In this document: piece after piece, positions 1 to 9,148 of the stretch | How positions within the stretch are numbered: position 1 is the stretch's first letter | Layout: every line of letters begins with the position of its first letter | Source of the DNA: Marinobacter santoriniensis NKSG1 | Lineage (GTDB): Bacteria; Pseudomonadota; Gammaproteobacteria; Pseudomonadales; Oleiphilaceae | Length of the DNA: 64,000 bases | Direction of reading: 5' to 3' | Assembly (NCBI RefSeq): GCF_000347775.1 | Contig: NZ_APAT01000024.1 | Coordinates: 1-64,000, forward strand | Position numbers and translations under genes: made by a program | The notes under the pieces: model-generated | Database searches by the model: none | Seen by the model: only the letters and a program-made list of their open reading frames with translations | What the model was told of the DNA's origin: nothing

Positions 1-27
1 TTCGGGGTCAACCCGCTGTCAGGCGAT

Positions 28-1197
28 TCAGCTGAATGCCTGGATGCCGGTCTGGCCGCGTCCGAGGATCAGCGCGTGGACATCGTGCGTGCCCTCGTAG
101 GTGTTCACGGCCTCCAGGTTCATCACATGGCGGATGACGTGGTATTCATCGGCAATGCCGTTGCCGCCGTGCATGTCCCGGGCAACCCGGGCGATATCCA
201 GTGCCTTGCCGCAGTTATTGCGCTTGAGCAGTGACACCGCATCCGGTGTCGCGATGCCCGCGTCCATCATCCGGCCCAGTTGCAGAACGGACTGCAGACC
301 GATGGTGATTTCCGTCTGCATATCCACCAGCTTCTTCTGGATCAGCTGGTTGGCAGCCAGCGGCTTGCCGAACTGCTTGCGCTCCAGCGTGTAGTTGCGG
401 GCCGCGTGCCAGCAGAATTCGGCGGCGCCCAGGGCACCCCAGCTGATGCCGAACCGGGCCTTGTTCAGGCAGCTCAATGGGCCTTTCAGTCCCTCGACCT
501 GCAGCTTGTTTTCCTCGGGCACGAAGACTTCATCCATAAAGATGGAGCCGGTGTCGGAGGCGCGCAGCGAGAACTTGCCCTGGATCTTCGGCGTGTCGAG
601 GCCCTTCGCGCCTTCCCGTTCAATCACAAAGCCGGTGACCGTGCCGTCGAGCTTGGCCCAGACCACACAGACGTCGGCGATGGGTGAATTGGTGATCCAG
701 GTCTTGGAGCCACTGAGCAGGTAGCCGCCGTCGACCTTTTTGGCCCGGGTTTCCATGCCACCCGGATCGGACCCGTGGTTGGGTTCAGTCAGACCGAAGC
801 ACCCCACCATCTCGCCCGAAGCCAGTTTTGGCAGGATGCGCTTTTTCAGCGCTTCCTGGCCATAGGAGAAGATCGGGTACATGACCAGGGAGGACTGGAC
901 GCTGAGCGCTGAACGGTACGCTGAATCAACCCGTTCCACTTCACGGGCTATCAGGCCGTAACAGACGTGGTTGAGCCCGGGCCCGCCGTATTCCTCCGGC
1001 AGGGTTGCACCGAGCATACCCAGCTCGCCCATTTCGTTGAAGATGGTGCGATCGAATTTCTCGTGCCGGTTGGCTTCGATGATGCCCGGCATCAGGCGCT
1101 GGTCACAGAAGCTGCGAATGCTGTCCCGGACCTGGCGTTCGGTTTCGTCCAGTTGTTGATCAAAGTTGAGCAGGTCGTCCCAAGGTGCGGAAGCCAT
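28..1197 (-). CDS. gcdH: Glutaryl-CoA dehydrogenase
   Basis: This 389-residue flavoprotein of the acyl-CoA dehydrogenase family most likely oxidises and decarboxylates glutaryl-CoA to crotonyl-CoA in lysine, tryptophan or glutarate breakdown. The C-terminal stretch [16 protein letters not shown] carries the catalytic glutamate near residue 368 in the context typical of GcdH, and the [15 protein letters not shown] segment near residue 95 is also GcdH-like. The start chosen is the ATG at 1197, preceded by AGGAGA; an upstream in-frame start at 1269 adds 24 residues that do not look like the family. Its upstream neighbour on the same strand is a thiolase only 17 bp away, so the two are probably cotranscribed. 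The family call is very secure; the substrate call is strong but rests on motifs. Confidence 0.9.
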   Translation of the reverse strand: MASAPWDDLLNFDQQLDETERQVRDSIRSFCDQRLMPGIIEANRHEKFDRTIFNEMGELGMLGATLPEEYGGPGLNHVCYGLIAREVERVDSAYRSALSVQSSLVMYPIFSYGQEALKKRILPKLASGEMVGCFGLTEPNHGSDPGGMETRAKKVDGGYLLSGSKTWITNSPIADVCVVWAKLDGTVTGFVIEREGAKGLDTPKIQGKFSLRASDTGSIFMDEVFVPEENKLQVEGLKGPLSCLNKARFGISWGALGAAEFCWHAARNYTLERKQFGKPLAANQLIQKKLVDMQTEITIGLQSVLQLGRMMDAGIATPDAVSLLKRNNCGKALDIARVARDMHGGNGIADEYHVIRHVMNLEAVNTYEGTHDVHALILGRGQTGIQAFS

Positions 1198-1214
1198 ACA
1201 TGTTCTCCTGAAAA

Positions 1215-2420
1215 TTAGTTGGAAACCCGTTCGATAACGGCGGCAATGCCCTGACCGACGCCAATGCACATGCTGACCAGGGCGTAGCGGCCGCCGCTGC
1301 GTTCCAGTTGGCGAAGGGCTGTCAGGGCGATGCGGGCGCCGGAAGCGCCCAGCGGATGGCCAACGGCGATAGCGCCGCCGTTGGGGTTGAGTCGGCTGTC
1401 GGATGGATCAATTCCCAGTTTCGTCGCACAACCGAGTACCTGCGCGGCAAACGCCTCGTTGATTTCGATAACGTCCATATCAGCCAGGGCAAGCCCGGCC
1501 CGAGCCAGGGCTTTCTCGCTGGCGGGTACCGGACCATAGCCCATCACCCGGGGTGGAACACCGGCGATAGCCGCAGACACGATGCGGGCGCGAGGGACAA
1601 TACCCGCTTTTTCGCCCGCTTCCCTCGAACCGATCAGGAGGGCCGCCGCGCCGTCGTTGATGCCGGACGCATTGCCGGCGGTAACAACCCCGCCTTCGAA
1701 CAGGGGGCGCAGGCCGGACAGGGCCTCAAGATTGGATTGGGGGCGTGGGTGTTCGTCATGCTCGACGCTCAACGGGGGCTTTTTACGACCCTGGGGCACG
1801 TCGATGGGCAGGATCTCGCCCTCAAAGAAGCCGGTGCGCCGGGCCGCCTCATAACGGGCCTGACTCTGGGCGGCAAAGCGGTCGACCAGATCCCGGCTGA
1901 GATTCAGTTCCCGGGCAATGTTGTCGGCGGTTTCCGGCATGGTGTCTGACCCGAACTCGCGTTCGATACGCGGGTTCGGAAAGCGGGCACCAATCGTGCT
2001 GTCGAAGGCACGGAAGTCGCGGCTGAAAGGCGTTTCGCCCTTGGCCATGACGAACGGGGCGCGGCTCATGCTCTCTGCACCGCCGGCGACGAACAGTTCG
2101 CCTTCCTGGCACCGTACCGCACGGGCCGCATCGATAATGGCTGCCAGTCCGGAGCCACAGAGGCGGTTGACCGTCAGTCCGCCGGTTTCCACCGGAAGAC
2201 CGGCGAGCAGGCCGGCGTGCCGGGCCGGGTTGCGGGCGTCTTCGCCAGCCTGGTTGGTGCAGCCGGCAATGACGTCTTCATAGGCATCCGGCGCAAAGTC
2301 ATTCCGTTCCACCAGGGCCTTGATGACGTGACCGAGAAGGTCATCCGGACGAACCCTGGCAAGGGCGCCCGCGTGACGGCCGAAGGGGGTCCTCAGACCA
2401 TCATATATGTACGCGCTCAT
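1215..2420 (-). CDS. Thiolase, 3-oxoadipyl-CoA / acetyl-CoA acyltransferase type
   Basis: This 401-residue type II thiolase cleaves a 3-oxoacyl-CoA with CoA. The nucleophilic cysteine is C88 in NRLCGSG. The [21 protein letters not shown] and CIGVGQG motifs supply the rest of the active site. Length and the NQAGED and VMAKGE segments resemble PcaF/PaaJ (3-oxoadipyl-CoA thiolase), but acetoacetyl-CoA thiolase activity downstream of crotonyl-CoA would fit the gcdH neighbour equally well. The ATG at 2420 is chosen because GAGGGA lies just upstream; six extra residues would be added from 2438. It is cotranscribed with gcdH and transcribed divergently from the membrane protein gene at 2597. Confidence 0.85.
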   Translation of the reverse strand: MSAYIYDGLRTPFGRHAGALARVRPDDLLGHVIKALVERNDFAPDAYEDVIAGCTNQAGEDARNPARHAGLLAGLPVETGGLTVNRLCGSGLAAIIDAARAVRCQEGELFVAGGAESMSRAPFVMAKGETPFSRDFRAFDSTIGARFPNPRIEREFGSDTMPETADNIARELNLSRDLVDRFAAQSQARYEAARRTGFFEGEILPIDVPQGRKKPPLSVEHDEHPRPQSNLEALSGLRPLFEGGVVTAGNASGINDGAAALLIGSREAGEKAGIVPRARIVSAAIAGVPPRVMGYGPVPASEKALARAGLALADMDVIEINEAFAAQVLGCATKLGIDPSDSRLNPNGGAIAVGHPLGASGARIALTALRQLERSGGRYALVSMCIGVGQGIAAVIERVSN

Positions 2421-2596
2421 AGGGAATCCCTCATGCAATTCTGGGCAGGCGAGAACGGGAGGGTCGGAGTTGCGCTGCCACTTGTGCTAATATGATTTCG
2501 ACAAGCGAAACCAAGTTTTGTAAAACGGTTGGAAAAGACTAATCTGCACGTATGGGAAATGCAAGCAGTGTTAAACGGTGAACCGGAGCCCGCCTT
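2421..2596. promoter_or_regulatory. Divergent promoter region with inverted repeats
   Basis: This 176 bp region separates the thiolase/gcdH pair from the divergent membrane protein gene. It contains a perfect inverted repeat TTTCG-ACAAG-CGAAA at 2496-2510 and, overlapping it, GAAAC-CAA-GTTTT at 2507-2519, then GTTTT-GT-AAAAC at 2515-2526. The overlapping GAAAC/GTTTT arms resemble operators of fatty-acid or IclR-type regulators; which protein binds is not known. The IclR gene at 4222 is a candidate. Confidence 0.4.
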
Positions 2597-3946
2597 ATGA
2601 GCAAGGCGTTACAATGGCTGCTGACACTCGCGGTCCTCCTGGAGCTGCTGGCAATCGGCTCCGGTGTTCGCGCGGTCAGCGAGATTGCCGGTGTTCTGGT
2701 GGTGCTGGCTTTCCTGGCGGCGCTTCCACGCCTCAATGGTTATGCCCGTGCCCTGTTTTTGCTGTCCCTGGCAACGCTCATGGTGGTCGGAATTGCCGGG
2801 CACCTGACTCCGGAGCAATGGTTCAAGGCCTCTGCGGACGCCGCATTCTATGCGGCATTTCTTGGCAGTCTCGGCATGATGCAGTGCCTGGTCCGGCGGT
2901 TTGAGGTTTTGCGCCGTATTCATGATGTCCTGTTAGGGGGGAGAGCCTTCTGGCTGTACCCCAAATACGCCCTCGTGAGTTGTGGTGTGGCATCCGTTCT
3001 GAGTTTCGGAATGATGAGTCTCCTGTGTGGCACGCTCTCGGAGACGCTGAGGGAGAGGGGGATTGAGGGCGGATCCCGATTGATCTGGCTTCGGAGCGTC
3101 CTTATCAGTGCACTGCGGGGGTTTGCCCTGGTTCCCCTGGTGGCTCCGACCAGCGTCGCTGTGGCCATCCTCACGAGAGAATTACCACAGCTGAGCTGGT
3201 CGCAGCTGTTGCCTTACGGTGCGGTGTCCGCCTTATTGCTGGTTCTGATTGGCTGGTTTCTGGAGCATCGCCGTTTTCGGCAGATCAGTGGTGAACGAAT
3301 GGTGCTCGATGCCTGGCCGACGGGCACCGCAAAGCTGCTCGTTCTGTTGACCATCGTTTTTGCGTTGATGGCGCTGCTGGTTTTGCTGACCGGATTCAAG
3401 GTGTCGGTGGCCGCCATGTTTGCGGTTCCGGCAGTCACCCTCCTTTATATGGCCATTGAGAGCGGAACCCTGTCGGTTCTCGACGAAGCCGTCGGGCAGG
3501 TCGCCGGCATGGCGAATGAAATGGCGATCTTTGCCGCATCGGCCATTCTCGGGGTGGCCCTGTCGGCGATGATTCCGGCGGACTCCCTGCATGGCATTGT
3601 CGATTCCGGCGAAGGGGTGTTTTTGCTGGCGGTTATTGGATTGTTGATGCTGCCGCTCTTCTCCATGCTCGGTGTGATTCCGATTACGGTGCTCAGTGTC
3701 CAGGCGGGACTGCTGCCCGCACTGGTGGCGGATGGGCTGGACCCTCTGGTCATCGCCGTAGCGCTTGTGATCGGGTTTTCCCTGGCCATGATGCTGTCGC
3801 CATTTGGTCCTTCGGTCATGCTGTTGTCGCGGTTTGGGCAGGTATCCCGCTGGATTGTGGCGTTCCGCTGGAACGGAGTGTTTGTGTTGATCGCACTGCC
3901 CGTACTGGCCGTCTGGACTGCATTGGTGCTGCTCTGGTTATCCTGA
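2597..3946 (+). CDS. Polytopic membrane protein of unknown function
   Basis: This 449-residue protein is almost entirely hydrophobic, with roughly eleven or twelve predicted membrane segments and short charged loops such as HRRFRQISGERM near residue 226. The repeated pattern of long helices and a central amphipathic loop is reminiscent of ion-transporter-superfamily permeases, but I recognise no diagnostic motif. It starts at an ATG preceded by GGAG. It lies divergent to the thiolase/gcdH pair and upstream of an IclR regulator, so a role in uptake or export of a catabolic substrate is conceivable; that is inference from position only. Confidence 0.7.
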   Translation: MSKALQWLLTLAVLLELLAIGSGVRAVSEIAGVLVVLAFLAALPRLNGYARALFLLSLATLMVVGIAGHLTPEQWFKASADAAFYAAFLGSLGMMQCLVRRFEVLRRIHDVLLGGRAFWLYPKYALVSCGVASVLSFGMMSLLCGTLSETLRERGIEGGSRLIWLRSVLISALRGFALVPLVAPTSVAVAILTRELPQLSWSQLLPYGAVSALLLVLIGWFLEHRRFRQISGERMVLDAWPTGTAKLLVLLTIVFALMALLVLLTGFKVSVAAMFAVPAVTLLYMAIESGTLSVLDEAVGQVAGMANEMAIFAASAILGVALSAMIPADSLHGIVDSGEGVFLLAVIGLLMLPLFSMLGVIPITVLSVQAGLLPALVADGLDPLVIAVALVIGFSLAMMLSPFGPSVMLLSRFGQVSRWIVAFRWNGVFVLIALPVLAVWTALVLLWLS

Positions 3947-4221
3947 TAACCGTTTCGGCTCACCAATTGGGAAAGGTGCAGGCCTAAAAATTCCGACCAG
4001 CAAAATGAAATATCGAAAAAGTGGGCAAAAATCGCACGTGTGTACCGCTAAGCGAGTCTTATTTTGAAACATAACGCCAGAGTGTTTCACATTTGGCACG
4101 ACTTTTGAAAAGAGTTGCTGGCACTTGAGTTGTTCAATGATTAAAATAACGCATCTTTGGTTATTCATAATACTAATATCCCGGTTACCGGATCAGGCTA
4201 AGCTGCTGGAGGCGCCCGAAT
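3947..4221 (+). promoter_or_regulatory. AT-rich upstream region of the IclR gene
   Basis: This 275 bp stretch is much more AT-rich than its surroundings. It contains an inverted repeat TGAAAC-N13-GTTTCA (4065-4089) and two tandem elements beginning TGGCAC (4094-4108 and 4119-4132, 25 bp apart) that look like imperfect sigma-54 -24/-12 promoters, TGGCACG-N4-TTGA and TGGCACT-N4-TTGT. The missing C in the -12 element makes sigma-54 use doubtful. The IclR ribosome-binding site GGAGG is at 4208-4212. Confidence 0.35.
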
Positions 4222-5046
4222 ATGGCAAAAGCAAACATTGATTCACCAGAATTACGGGTGGCGTCCGGCGATGGCGTACCGGTAAAGCCGGAGAAGGATC
4301 GCAAGTTTGTGGAGGCGCTCTCGCGCGGGCTGGACGTCCTCAGGGCCTTCAGTCAGGGATCCGTGATTCTGGGAAACCAGGACATCGCCCGGATTACCGG
4401 TCTGCCAAAACCGACTGTGTCGCGGATGACTTACACGCTGACCAAGCTGGGGTACCTCAGTTACAACACCCAGCTGGAAAAATACCAGTTGAGCTCAGGG
4501 GTTCTGGCACTCGGTTACGCCTATGTCTCGAACCTGAAGGTGCGTCAGCTCGCCAAGCCCTATATGGATGAGTTCGCGCGCCAGACCAACATGTCCGTGG
4601 GGCTGACCTGCCGCGACCGTCTTCACATGATTTACGTGGAGAACCGCCTGCCGCCAGAAGCGTCCCTGCTCCGCATGGAAATCGGGCTGAAACTGCCCAT
4701 GGCCACGACATCCGCCGGGCGTGCTTACTACTGCGCCATCAGCGACAATGGTCGTAAGCTGATTGACGAATCCATGGAGGCAAAATACGGAGATTCCTGG
4801 CCCGAGAAGAAGGCCGGTCTGGAGCAGGCCATGCAGGATTACAAAGAGCATGGTTTCTGCCTGTCCCTGGGAGAGTGGGACCGGAACATCAACTCTGCCG
4901 GCGTGCCCATCCATCTGCAGGATGGCACCATCATGGCGCTGACCTGTGCCGCCCCGTCCTATCTGGTGTCGGCTGAAAAGCTCCGTGAATCGGTGGCTCA
5001 CCAGTTGGCAATGCTGGCCGGGGATATTGAATCCCTGGGGGTCTGA
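4222..5046 (+). CDS. IclR-family transcriptional regulator
   Basis: This 274-residue regulator has a winged helix-turn-helix at about residues 30-95 (the recognition part reads NQDIARITGLPKPTVSRMTYTL) followed by an IclR effector-binding domain at about 105-270. IclR proteins bind small aromatic or organic acids and control catabolic operons. The N-terminal 30 residues are an unstructured, charged extension. The gene starts at an ATG with GGAGG 9 bases upstream and ends in a strong terminator. The neighbouring gcdH/thiolase and fadB-like operons are plausible targets, but no operator can be assigned with confidence. Confidence 0.92.
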   Translation: MAKANIDSPELRVASGDGVPVKPEKDRKFVEALSRGLDVLRAFSQGSVILGNQDIARITGLPKPTVSRMTYTLTKLGYLSYNTQLEKYQLSSGVLALGYAYVSNLKVRQLAKPYMDEFARQTNMSVGLTCRDRLHMIYVENRLPPEASLLRMEIGLKLPMATTSAGRAYYCAISDNGRKLIDESMEAKYGDSWPEKKAGLEQAMQDYKEHGFCLSLGEWDRNINSAGVPIHLQDGTIMALTCAAPSYLVSAEKLRESVAHQLAMLAGDIESLGV

Positions 5047-5070
5047 GCGTCATTTGCTGATGTGGACATA

Positions 5071-5105
5071 AAAAGGGGCAGCCCGGTCAGGCTGCCCCTT
5101 TTTAT
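5071..5105. terminator. Bidirectional intrinsic terminator
   Basis: A 13-bp perfect stem (arms 5071-5083 and 5090-5102, core GGGGCAGCC/GGCTGCCCC) with a 6-base loop CGGTCA is flanked by an A run on the left and a T-rich run on the right. It lies 24 bp after the IclR stop codon and 15 bp before the stop of the opposing hydrolase gene, so it can end transcription from both sides. Confidence 0.9.
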
Positions 5106-5120
5106 TTATACGACCACCAT

Positions 5121-6530
5121 TCAGATCGCGCTACAGTCACCCATGAAGTCCGTGCGGTTGCTGTCCGAGAACTGGCATCCGTACTTGGACTGGGACACCT
5201 GTGAGGCATCCAGTACATTGTCTCCCGCCGGTTTGGACCCCGTGTTTACCCAGTTGACCAGGTCGCTGAAGGCCTGAGACTCTTCCGCCTCGGTAAAGTT
5301 GCAGTGCAGTGGCTCCCGGATGGCGCGCTGGACCAGCAGGTTGTCGCTGCCATTGGCGATCGCACGTTTGCGATACAGCTGTTCGTGCACAAACGGAACA
5401 TACAGATCGCCCAGTCCGTGCAGGGTCAGTACCGGCACCGAGAACTGGCCGTTTACGCGAGGGATGTAGCGCAGGCCGTCCGCCTGTGGTGCGTTGGCCA
5501 TTGGGTCCCCTTCGACTCTCAGGATGGTGTTGTTGAAGGTGTTTTCCTCTGCGGAGCGGGTCGGATCGTTGTCCAGCTGATAGAAGGTATCCATGTTGCC
5601 GCTCAGGTCGCGGCTGAGGATGCCGTTGACGGTGCCGTCACGTCCACCCGTTCCCATCACTACGTTGTAGTAGCCGCCGCGGAATCCAGCCTGGAAGACC
5701 GGACGATCACCCCCGGTGAGGTTTCTCACGATGGCTTCAAGCTTCTGGCCCTCGGCCGTTGGCACTCCTTGTTGAGCGAATGAGGGCGCAGTGGTCCACA
5801 GCACGCTGTCAATCGCGGCCTGGTCGAAATCGGCCGGGTAACTGTCGGGGCCAAGGCCTGCTGCGTGCTGGGCGGCAAAGGTAAAGTCGAGCAGGTAGTC
5901 AAACTCGTAGGTGCCGCCGACAACCCCGCACATGGGCATGGAGCCGCCGTAATACACCTTGTTCCGCGCCGACGAGAGTGTTTCCTGCTCCACAGCCGCC
6001 GCAGCGATGTGACCACCCATGGAGTGGCCGATAATAAAGGTCTGGTGAGGGGCTGCCAGGGTGCGGCCATTGGCCTTGGCGATGTCGGTAAATTTCAGGG
6101 CCAGTTCGTTGGTGTCTTCGACACCGACCTGCACGTCGTAGTAGTTCTTGCTGTAGCTGGATGCGGCCCAGGCATAATTGTTCTGGATCAGCCAGCTGCG
6201 GATGGCGGGATTGCTCACGGTAAGGTCTTCGCCCGTGCCGCGATAGCCATGGGCGTACATCACGAGAACCCCGTTCCAGTTATCGGGAACTTCCACCCGG
6301 TAGCCGGCTCCGTTATCCATGACGCCCCACCAGGTGTCGGTGGTGGTTCCGGTCTCGGATTCGAATTCCAGGCTTGCCGGATCGACCGCGAACGATCGGG
6401 TATCCTGATCGCGGGCCGGCTCGGATTGGTCTGTTACAGTGGTGGATTCATTGTTGCTGCCACCACAGGCGGTCAGCGCCAGCGTGGAAGCCAGGGCAGT
6501 CGCCCACAGGGCGTGCTTTGAGATAGGCAT
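5121..6530 (-). CDS. Lipoprotein alpha/beta hydrolase
   Basis: This 469-residue protein begins with a lipoprotein signal peptide ending in LTAC (lipidated Cys near residue 22), followed by a low-complexity Ser/Thr/Asp linker, so it is probably anchored in the outer membrane or periplasm. The nucleophile elbow GHSMGG places the catalytic serine near residue 170, and a conserved LHGLGDLYVPF segment near 375 likely carries the acid. HCNF near 415 may supply the histidine. It is an esterase or lipase-like enzyme; the substrate is not evident. The start at 6530 has AAGGA upstream. It shares a divergent intergenic region with the fadB-like gene. Confidence 0.8.
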   Translation of the reverse strand: MPISKHALWATALASTLALTACGGSNNESTTVTDQSEPARDQDTRSFAVDPASLEFESETGTTTDTWWGVMDNGAGYRVEVPDNWNGVLVMYAHGYRGTGEDLTVSNPAIRSWLIQNNYAWAASSYSKNYYDVQVGVEDTNELALKFTDIAKANGRTLAAPHQTFIIGHSMGGHIAAAAVEQETLSSARNKVYYGGSMPMCGVVGGTYEFDYLLDFTFAAQHAAGLGPDSYPADFDQAAIDSVLWTTAPSFAQQGVPTAEGQKLEAIVRNLTGGDRPVFQAGFRGGYYNVVMGTGGRDGTVNGILSRDLSGNMDTFYQLDNDPTRSAEENTFNNTILRVEGDPMANAPQADGLRYIPRVNGQFSVPVLTLHGLGDLYVPFVHEQLYRKRAIANGSDNLLVQRAIREPLHCNFTEAEESQAFSDLVNWVNTGSKPAGDNVLDASQVSQSKYGCQFSDSNRTDFMGDCSAI

Positions 6531-6857
6531 GTTTCAGTCCTTTGTTTGAAGTGGTCCCTCGAAAAGGCCGCTTCATTGTTTTTGTGGTTTTTGGTTTTGC
6601 ATGGCAGAACAATATGCTGCCATGGCAAAAAATTAAGGCACTTAAGTCCTGATAAGTCAAGAATGGTACTGATTTGCAGTATCTGATTTCGTGGAACTCA
6701 AATTTGGTTGAAAATCGAAGAAAACCCGTAGTACATTGATCCTAGTTTCGCACCATAAAACTAGATTTCGAAAAAACATAAACGTCGACGATGCTTGCAC
6801 TGTCTGGTGCTGGGTTGCATGGTCGACGCCTGTATCCGGTTTACTGAAGGAGGCTCT
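6531..6857. promoter_or_regulatory. Divergent intergenic region with palindrome CTAGTTT-N9-AAACTAG
   Basis: The 327 bp between the hydrolase (minus) and the fadB-like gene (plus) is AT-rich and contains no convincing gene. A perfect inverted repeat CTAGTTT (6742-6748) and AAACTAG (6758-6764) with a 9-base spacer lies about 95-115 bp upstream of the fadB-like start. GATTTCG, also found in the region upstream of gcdH, occurs near 6685 and again at 6765. These are candidate operators for a fatty-acid or IclR-type regulator. Confidence 0.4.
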
Positions 6858-8951
6858 ATGTCGGACGTCGTTACCTATTCCCGTGAACAAAGCAGCGGTG
6901 TCATCACCGTGAACTATCCGCCGGTGAATGCCCTCAGCCATGCGGTCCGCTCCGGGCTGCTTGCCGCTCTGGAACAGGGCCAGAAAGATGCCGAAGCCAA
7001 GGTGCTGCTTCTGGTTTGCGAAGGCCGGACCTTCATTGCCGGTGCCGATATCCGCGAGTTCGGCAAGCCCATGCAGGAGCCGGGCCTGCCCGAAGTGGTC
7101 AATACCTTTGAGAGCAGCGACAAGCCGATTGTGGCCGCCATTCACGGTACGGCCCTTGGTGGCGGTCTGGAAACGGCCCTGGGGTGTCACTACCGGGTTG
7201 CCCTGAGCAGTGCCAAGGTCGGGCTGCCGGAGGTGAAGCTGGGGCTGCTGCCCGGCGCCGGTGGCACCCAGCGCCTGCCGCGTCTGACCGGCGCCCAGAA
7301 AGCGCTCGAAATGATCACGACCGGTGAGTTTGTGGGTGCAAAAGACGCCCTGGCACTGGGTATTGTCGATGCCGTCGAGGATGGTTCAGACATTCGCGCC
7401 GCCGGCCTCGCGTTTGCCAACAAGCTGGCTGACGAGGGCAAGCCGGTCCGTCGTGTTCGTGACATCACCGACAAGATCGATGCCGAGAAAGGCAGTGACG
7501 TGTTCAATCAGTTCCGTGAAGGTCTGAAAAAGCGCGCCCGCGGCCTGTTCTCTCCGTTCAAGTGCGTGGATGCGGTGGAAGCGGCCTTCAACCTGCCGTT
7601 CGACGAAGGCATGAAGCGCGAGCGTGAGCTTTTCATGGAGTGCATGGAGTCGCCCCAGCGCGCCGGATTGATCCATTCGTTCTTTGCCGAGCGGGAAGTG
7701 TCCAAGGTCAAGGGGCTGTCCAAGGATACCCCGGTCCGTGATGTGAAAACCGTGGGTGTGATCGGTGCCGGCACCATGGGCGGTGGTATTGCCATGAACT
7801 TCGCCAACGTCGGGATTCCGGTCACCATGGTGGAAGTGAAACAGGAAGCCCTGGACAAGGGCCTGGCGATCATCCGTCGCAACTACGAGAACTCCGCCAA
7901 GAAGGGCAAGCTGACCCAGGAGCAGGTGGAAGAGCGGATGTCGCTGATTACACCGAGCCTGACCTACGACGACTTCAAGGACGTCGATCTGGTGATCGAG
8001 GCGGTGTTCGAGAACATGGCCATCAAGAAAGAGATCTTCAGCAAGCTGGATGCGGTCTGCAAGCCGGGTGCGATCCTGGCGTCCAATACCTCTACCCTGG
8101 ACATTGATGAGATCGCCTCCGCCACCAAGCGTCCGGAAGATGTGGTGGGCATGCACTTCTTCAGCCCGGCCAACGTCATGAAGCTGCTGGAGAACGTCCG
8201 CGGCGAGAAGACCTCTGACGAGGTGAAGGCCACCGTGATGGCGGTTGCCAAGAAGATTAAAAAGGTGGGTGTCCTGGTGGGCAACTGCCACGGTTTCGTG
8301 GGCAACCGGATGCTGCACAAGCGCGGTGCCGAAGCCATGTCACTGGTGAATGAAGGTGCCACGCCGCAGCAGGTGGACAAGGTGCTGACCGATCTGGGCT
8401 ACCCGATGGGGCAGTTCGCCATGTCGGACCTGGCCGGTATTGATGTCGGCTACCGCATCCGCGAGGAGCGCCGGAATGCGGGTGAGCACGTGGAGCCGAG
8501 CTGGATGGACAAGCTGGCCGAGCAGAACCGCCTTGGCCAGAAGACCCAGGCCGGTGTCTACCGCTACGAGGAAGGCAGCCGCAAGCCGATCCCGGATCCC
8601 GAGGTTGACAAGCTGATCGAGGAATTCCGTAAGGAGCAGGGCATTACGCCGCGGGAGATTTCCGATCAGGAGATTCTCGAGCGTTGCATGTACGTGATGA
8701 TCAACGAGGGCGCGAAGATCCTGGAAGAGGGCATCGCGGACCGGTCGCTGGATATCGACATTGTCTGGATCTACGGCTATGGCTTCCCGGCCTACCGTGG
8801 TGGTCCCATGTTCTGGGCCGATCAGCTGGGCCTGGACACCATTCTGGAGGCCGTGAAGACCTATCAGGACACCGTGGGTGGTGAGCAGTGGAAGCCGGCG
8901 GCGTTGCTGGAGAAGCTGGTTGCTGAGGGTAAGACGTTCGGGGATCTCTGA
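6858..8951 (+). CDS. Bifunctional enoyl-CoA hydratase / 3-hydroxyacyl-CoA dehydrogenase
   Basis: This 697-residue fusion performs the two middle steps of beta-oxidation. The N-terminal crotonase domain (about 1-190) shows the oxyanion-hole motif GADIREF and LPEVKLGLLPGAGGTQRL with the catalytic glutamate. The 3-hydroxyacyl-CoA dehydrogenase domain begins at about 290 with the NAD-binding motif GAGTMGGG, followed by SNTSTLDI and HFFSPANVMKLLE, and a C-terminal dehydrogenase domain ending in YGFPAYRGGPM. The start at 6858 is chosen because GAAGGAGG lies just upstream; the frame opens 21 codons earlier. Length and layout fit the peroxisomal-type/FadJ-like family. It is followed by a thiolase, completing a beta-oxidation set. 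Confidence 0.93.
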   Translation: MSDVVTYSREQSSGVITVNYPPVNALSHAVRSGLLAALEQGQKDAEAKVLLLVCEGRTFIAGADIREFGKPMQEPGLPEVVNTFESSDKPIVAAIHGTALGGGLETALGCHYRVALSSAKVGLPEVKLGLLPGAGGTQRLPRLTGAQKALEMITTGEFVGAKDALALGIVDAVEDGSDIRAAGLAFANKLADEGKPVRRVRDITDKIDAEKGSDVFNQFREGLKKRARGLFSPFKCVDAVEAAFNLPFDEGMKRERELFMECMESPQRAGLIHSFFAEREVSKVKGLSKDTPVRDVKTVGVIGAGTMGGGIAMNFANVGIPVTMVEVKQEALDKGLAIIRRNYENSAKKGKLTQEQVEERMSLITPSLTYDDFKDVDLVIEAVFENMAIKKEIFSKLDAVCKPGAILASNTSTLDIDEIASATKRPEDVVGMHFFSPANVMKLLENVRGEKTSDEVKATVMAVAKKIKKVGVLVGNCHGFVGNRMLHKRGAEAMSLVNEGATPQQVDKVLTDLGYPMGQFAMSDLAGIDVGYRIREERRNAGEHVEPSWMDKLAEQNRLGQKTQAGVYRYEEGSRKPIPDPEVDKLIEEFRKEQGITPREISDQEILERCMYVMINEGAKILEEGIADRSLDIDIVWIYGYGFPAYRGGPMFWADQLGLDTILEAVKTYQDTVGGEQWKPAALLEKLVAEGKTFGDL

Positions 8952-8976
8952 TTACTCGGGACTCAACTCGGGGGCG

Positions 8977-9069
8977 GGTCGCGGGGCGGGAACCCTTTTC
9001 CTTTGGGAAAAGAACTCGCTTCGCTCAGACATCTTTTTCCCGGCGGAAAAGGGTTCCCGCCCCGCGACC
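8977..9069. repeat. 93-bp perfect-armed palindromic element
   Basis: Two perfectly complementary 25-base arms (8977-9001 and 9045-9069, outer end GGTCGCGGGGCGGG) enclose a second, shorter inverted repeat (GGGAAAAGA and TCTTTTTCCC) and a 20-base core ACTCGCTTCGCTCAGAC. It sits between the fadB-like gene and its thiolase. The form is that of a dispersed palindromic or MITE-like repeat; as RNA it would make a very stable hairpin and could also reduce read-through. No second copy is present in this window. Confidence 0.75.
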
Positions 9070-9148
9070 GACAGAATTTTGAATTCGGGTTGGAACGGGC
9101 TGCAATGAGACGCCGTACAACCCATTCGACCATATGAGGACGTTTGTT

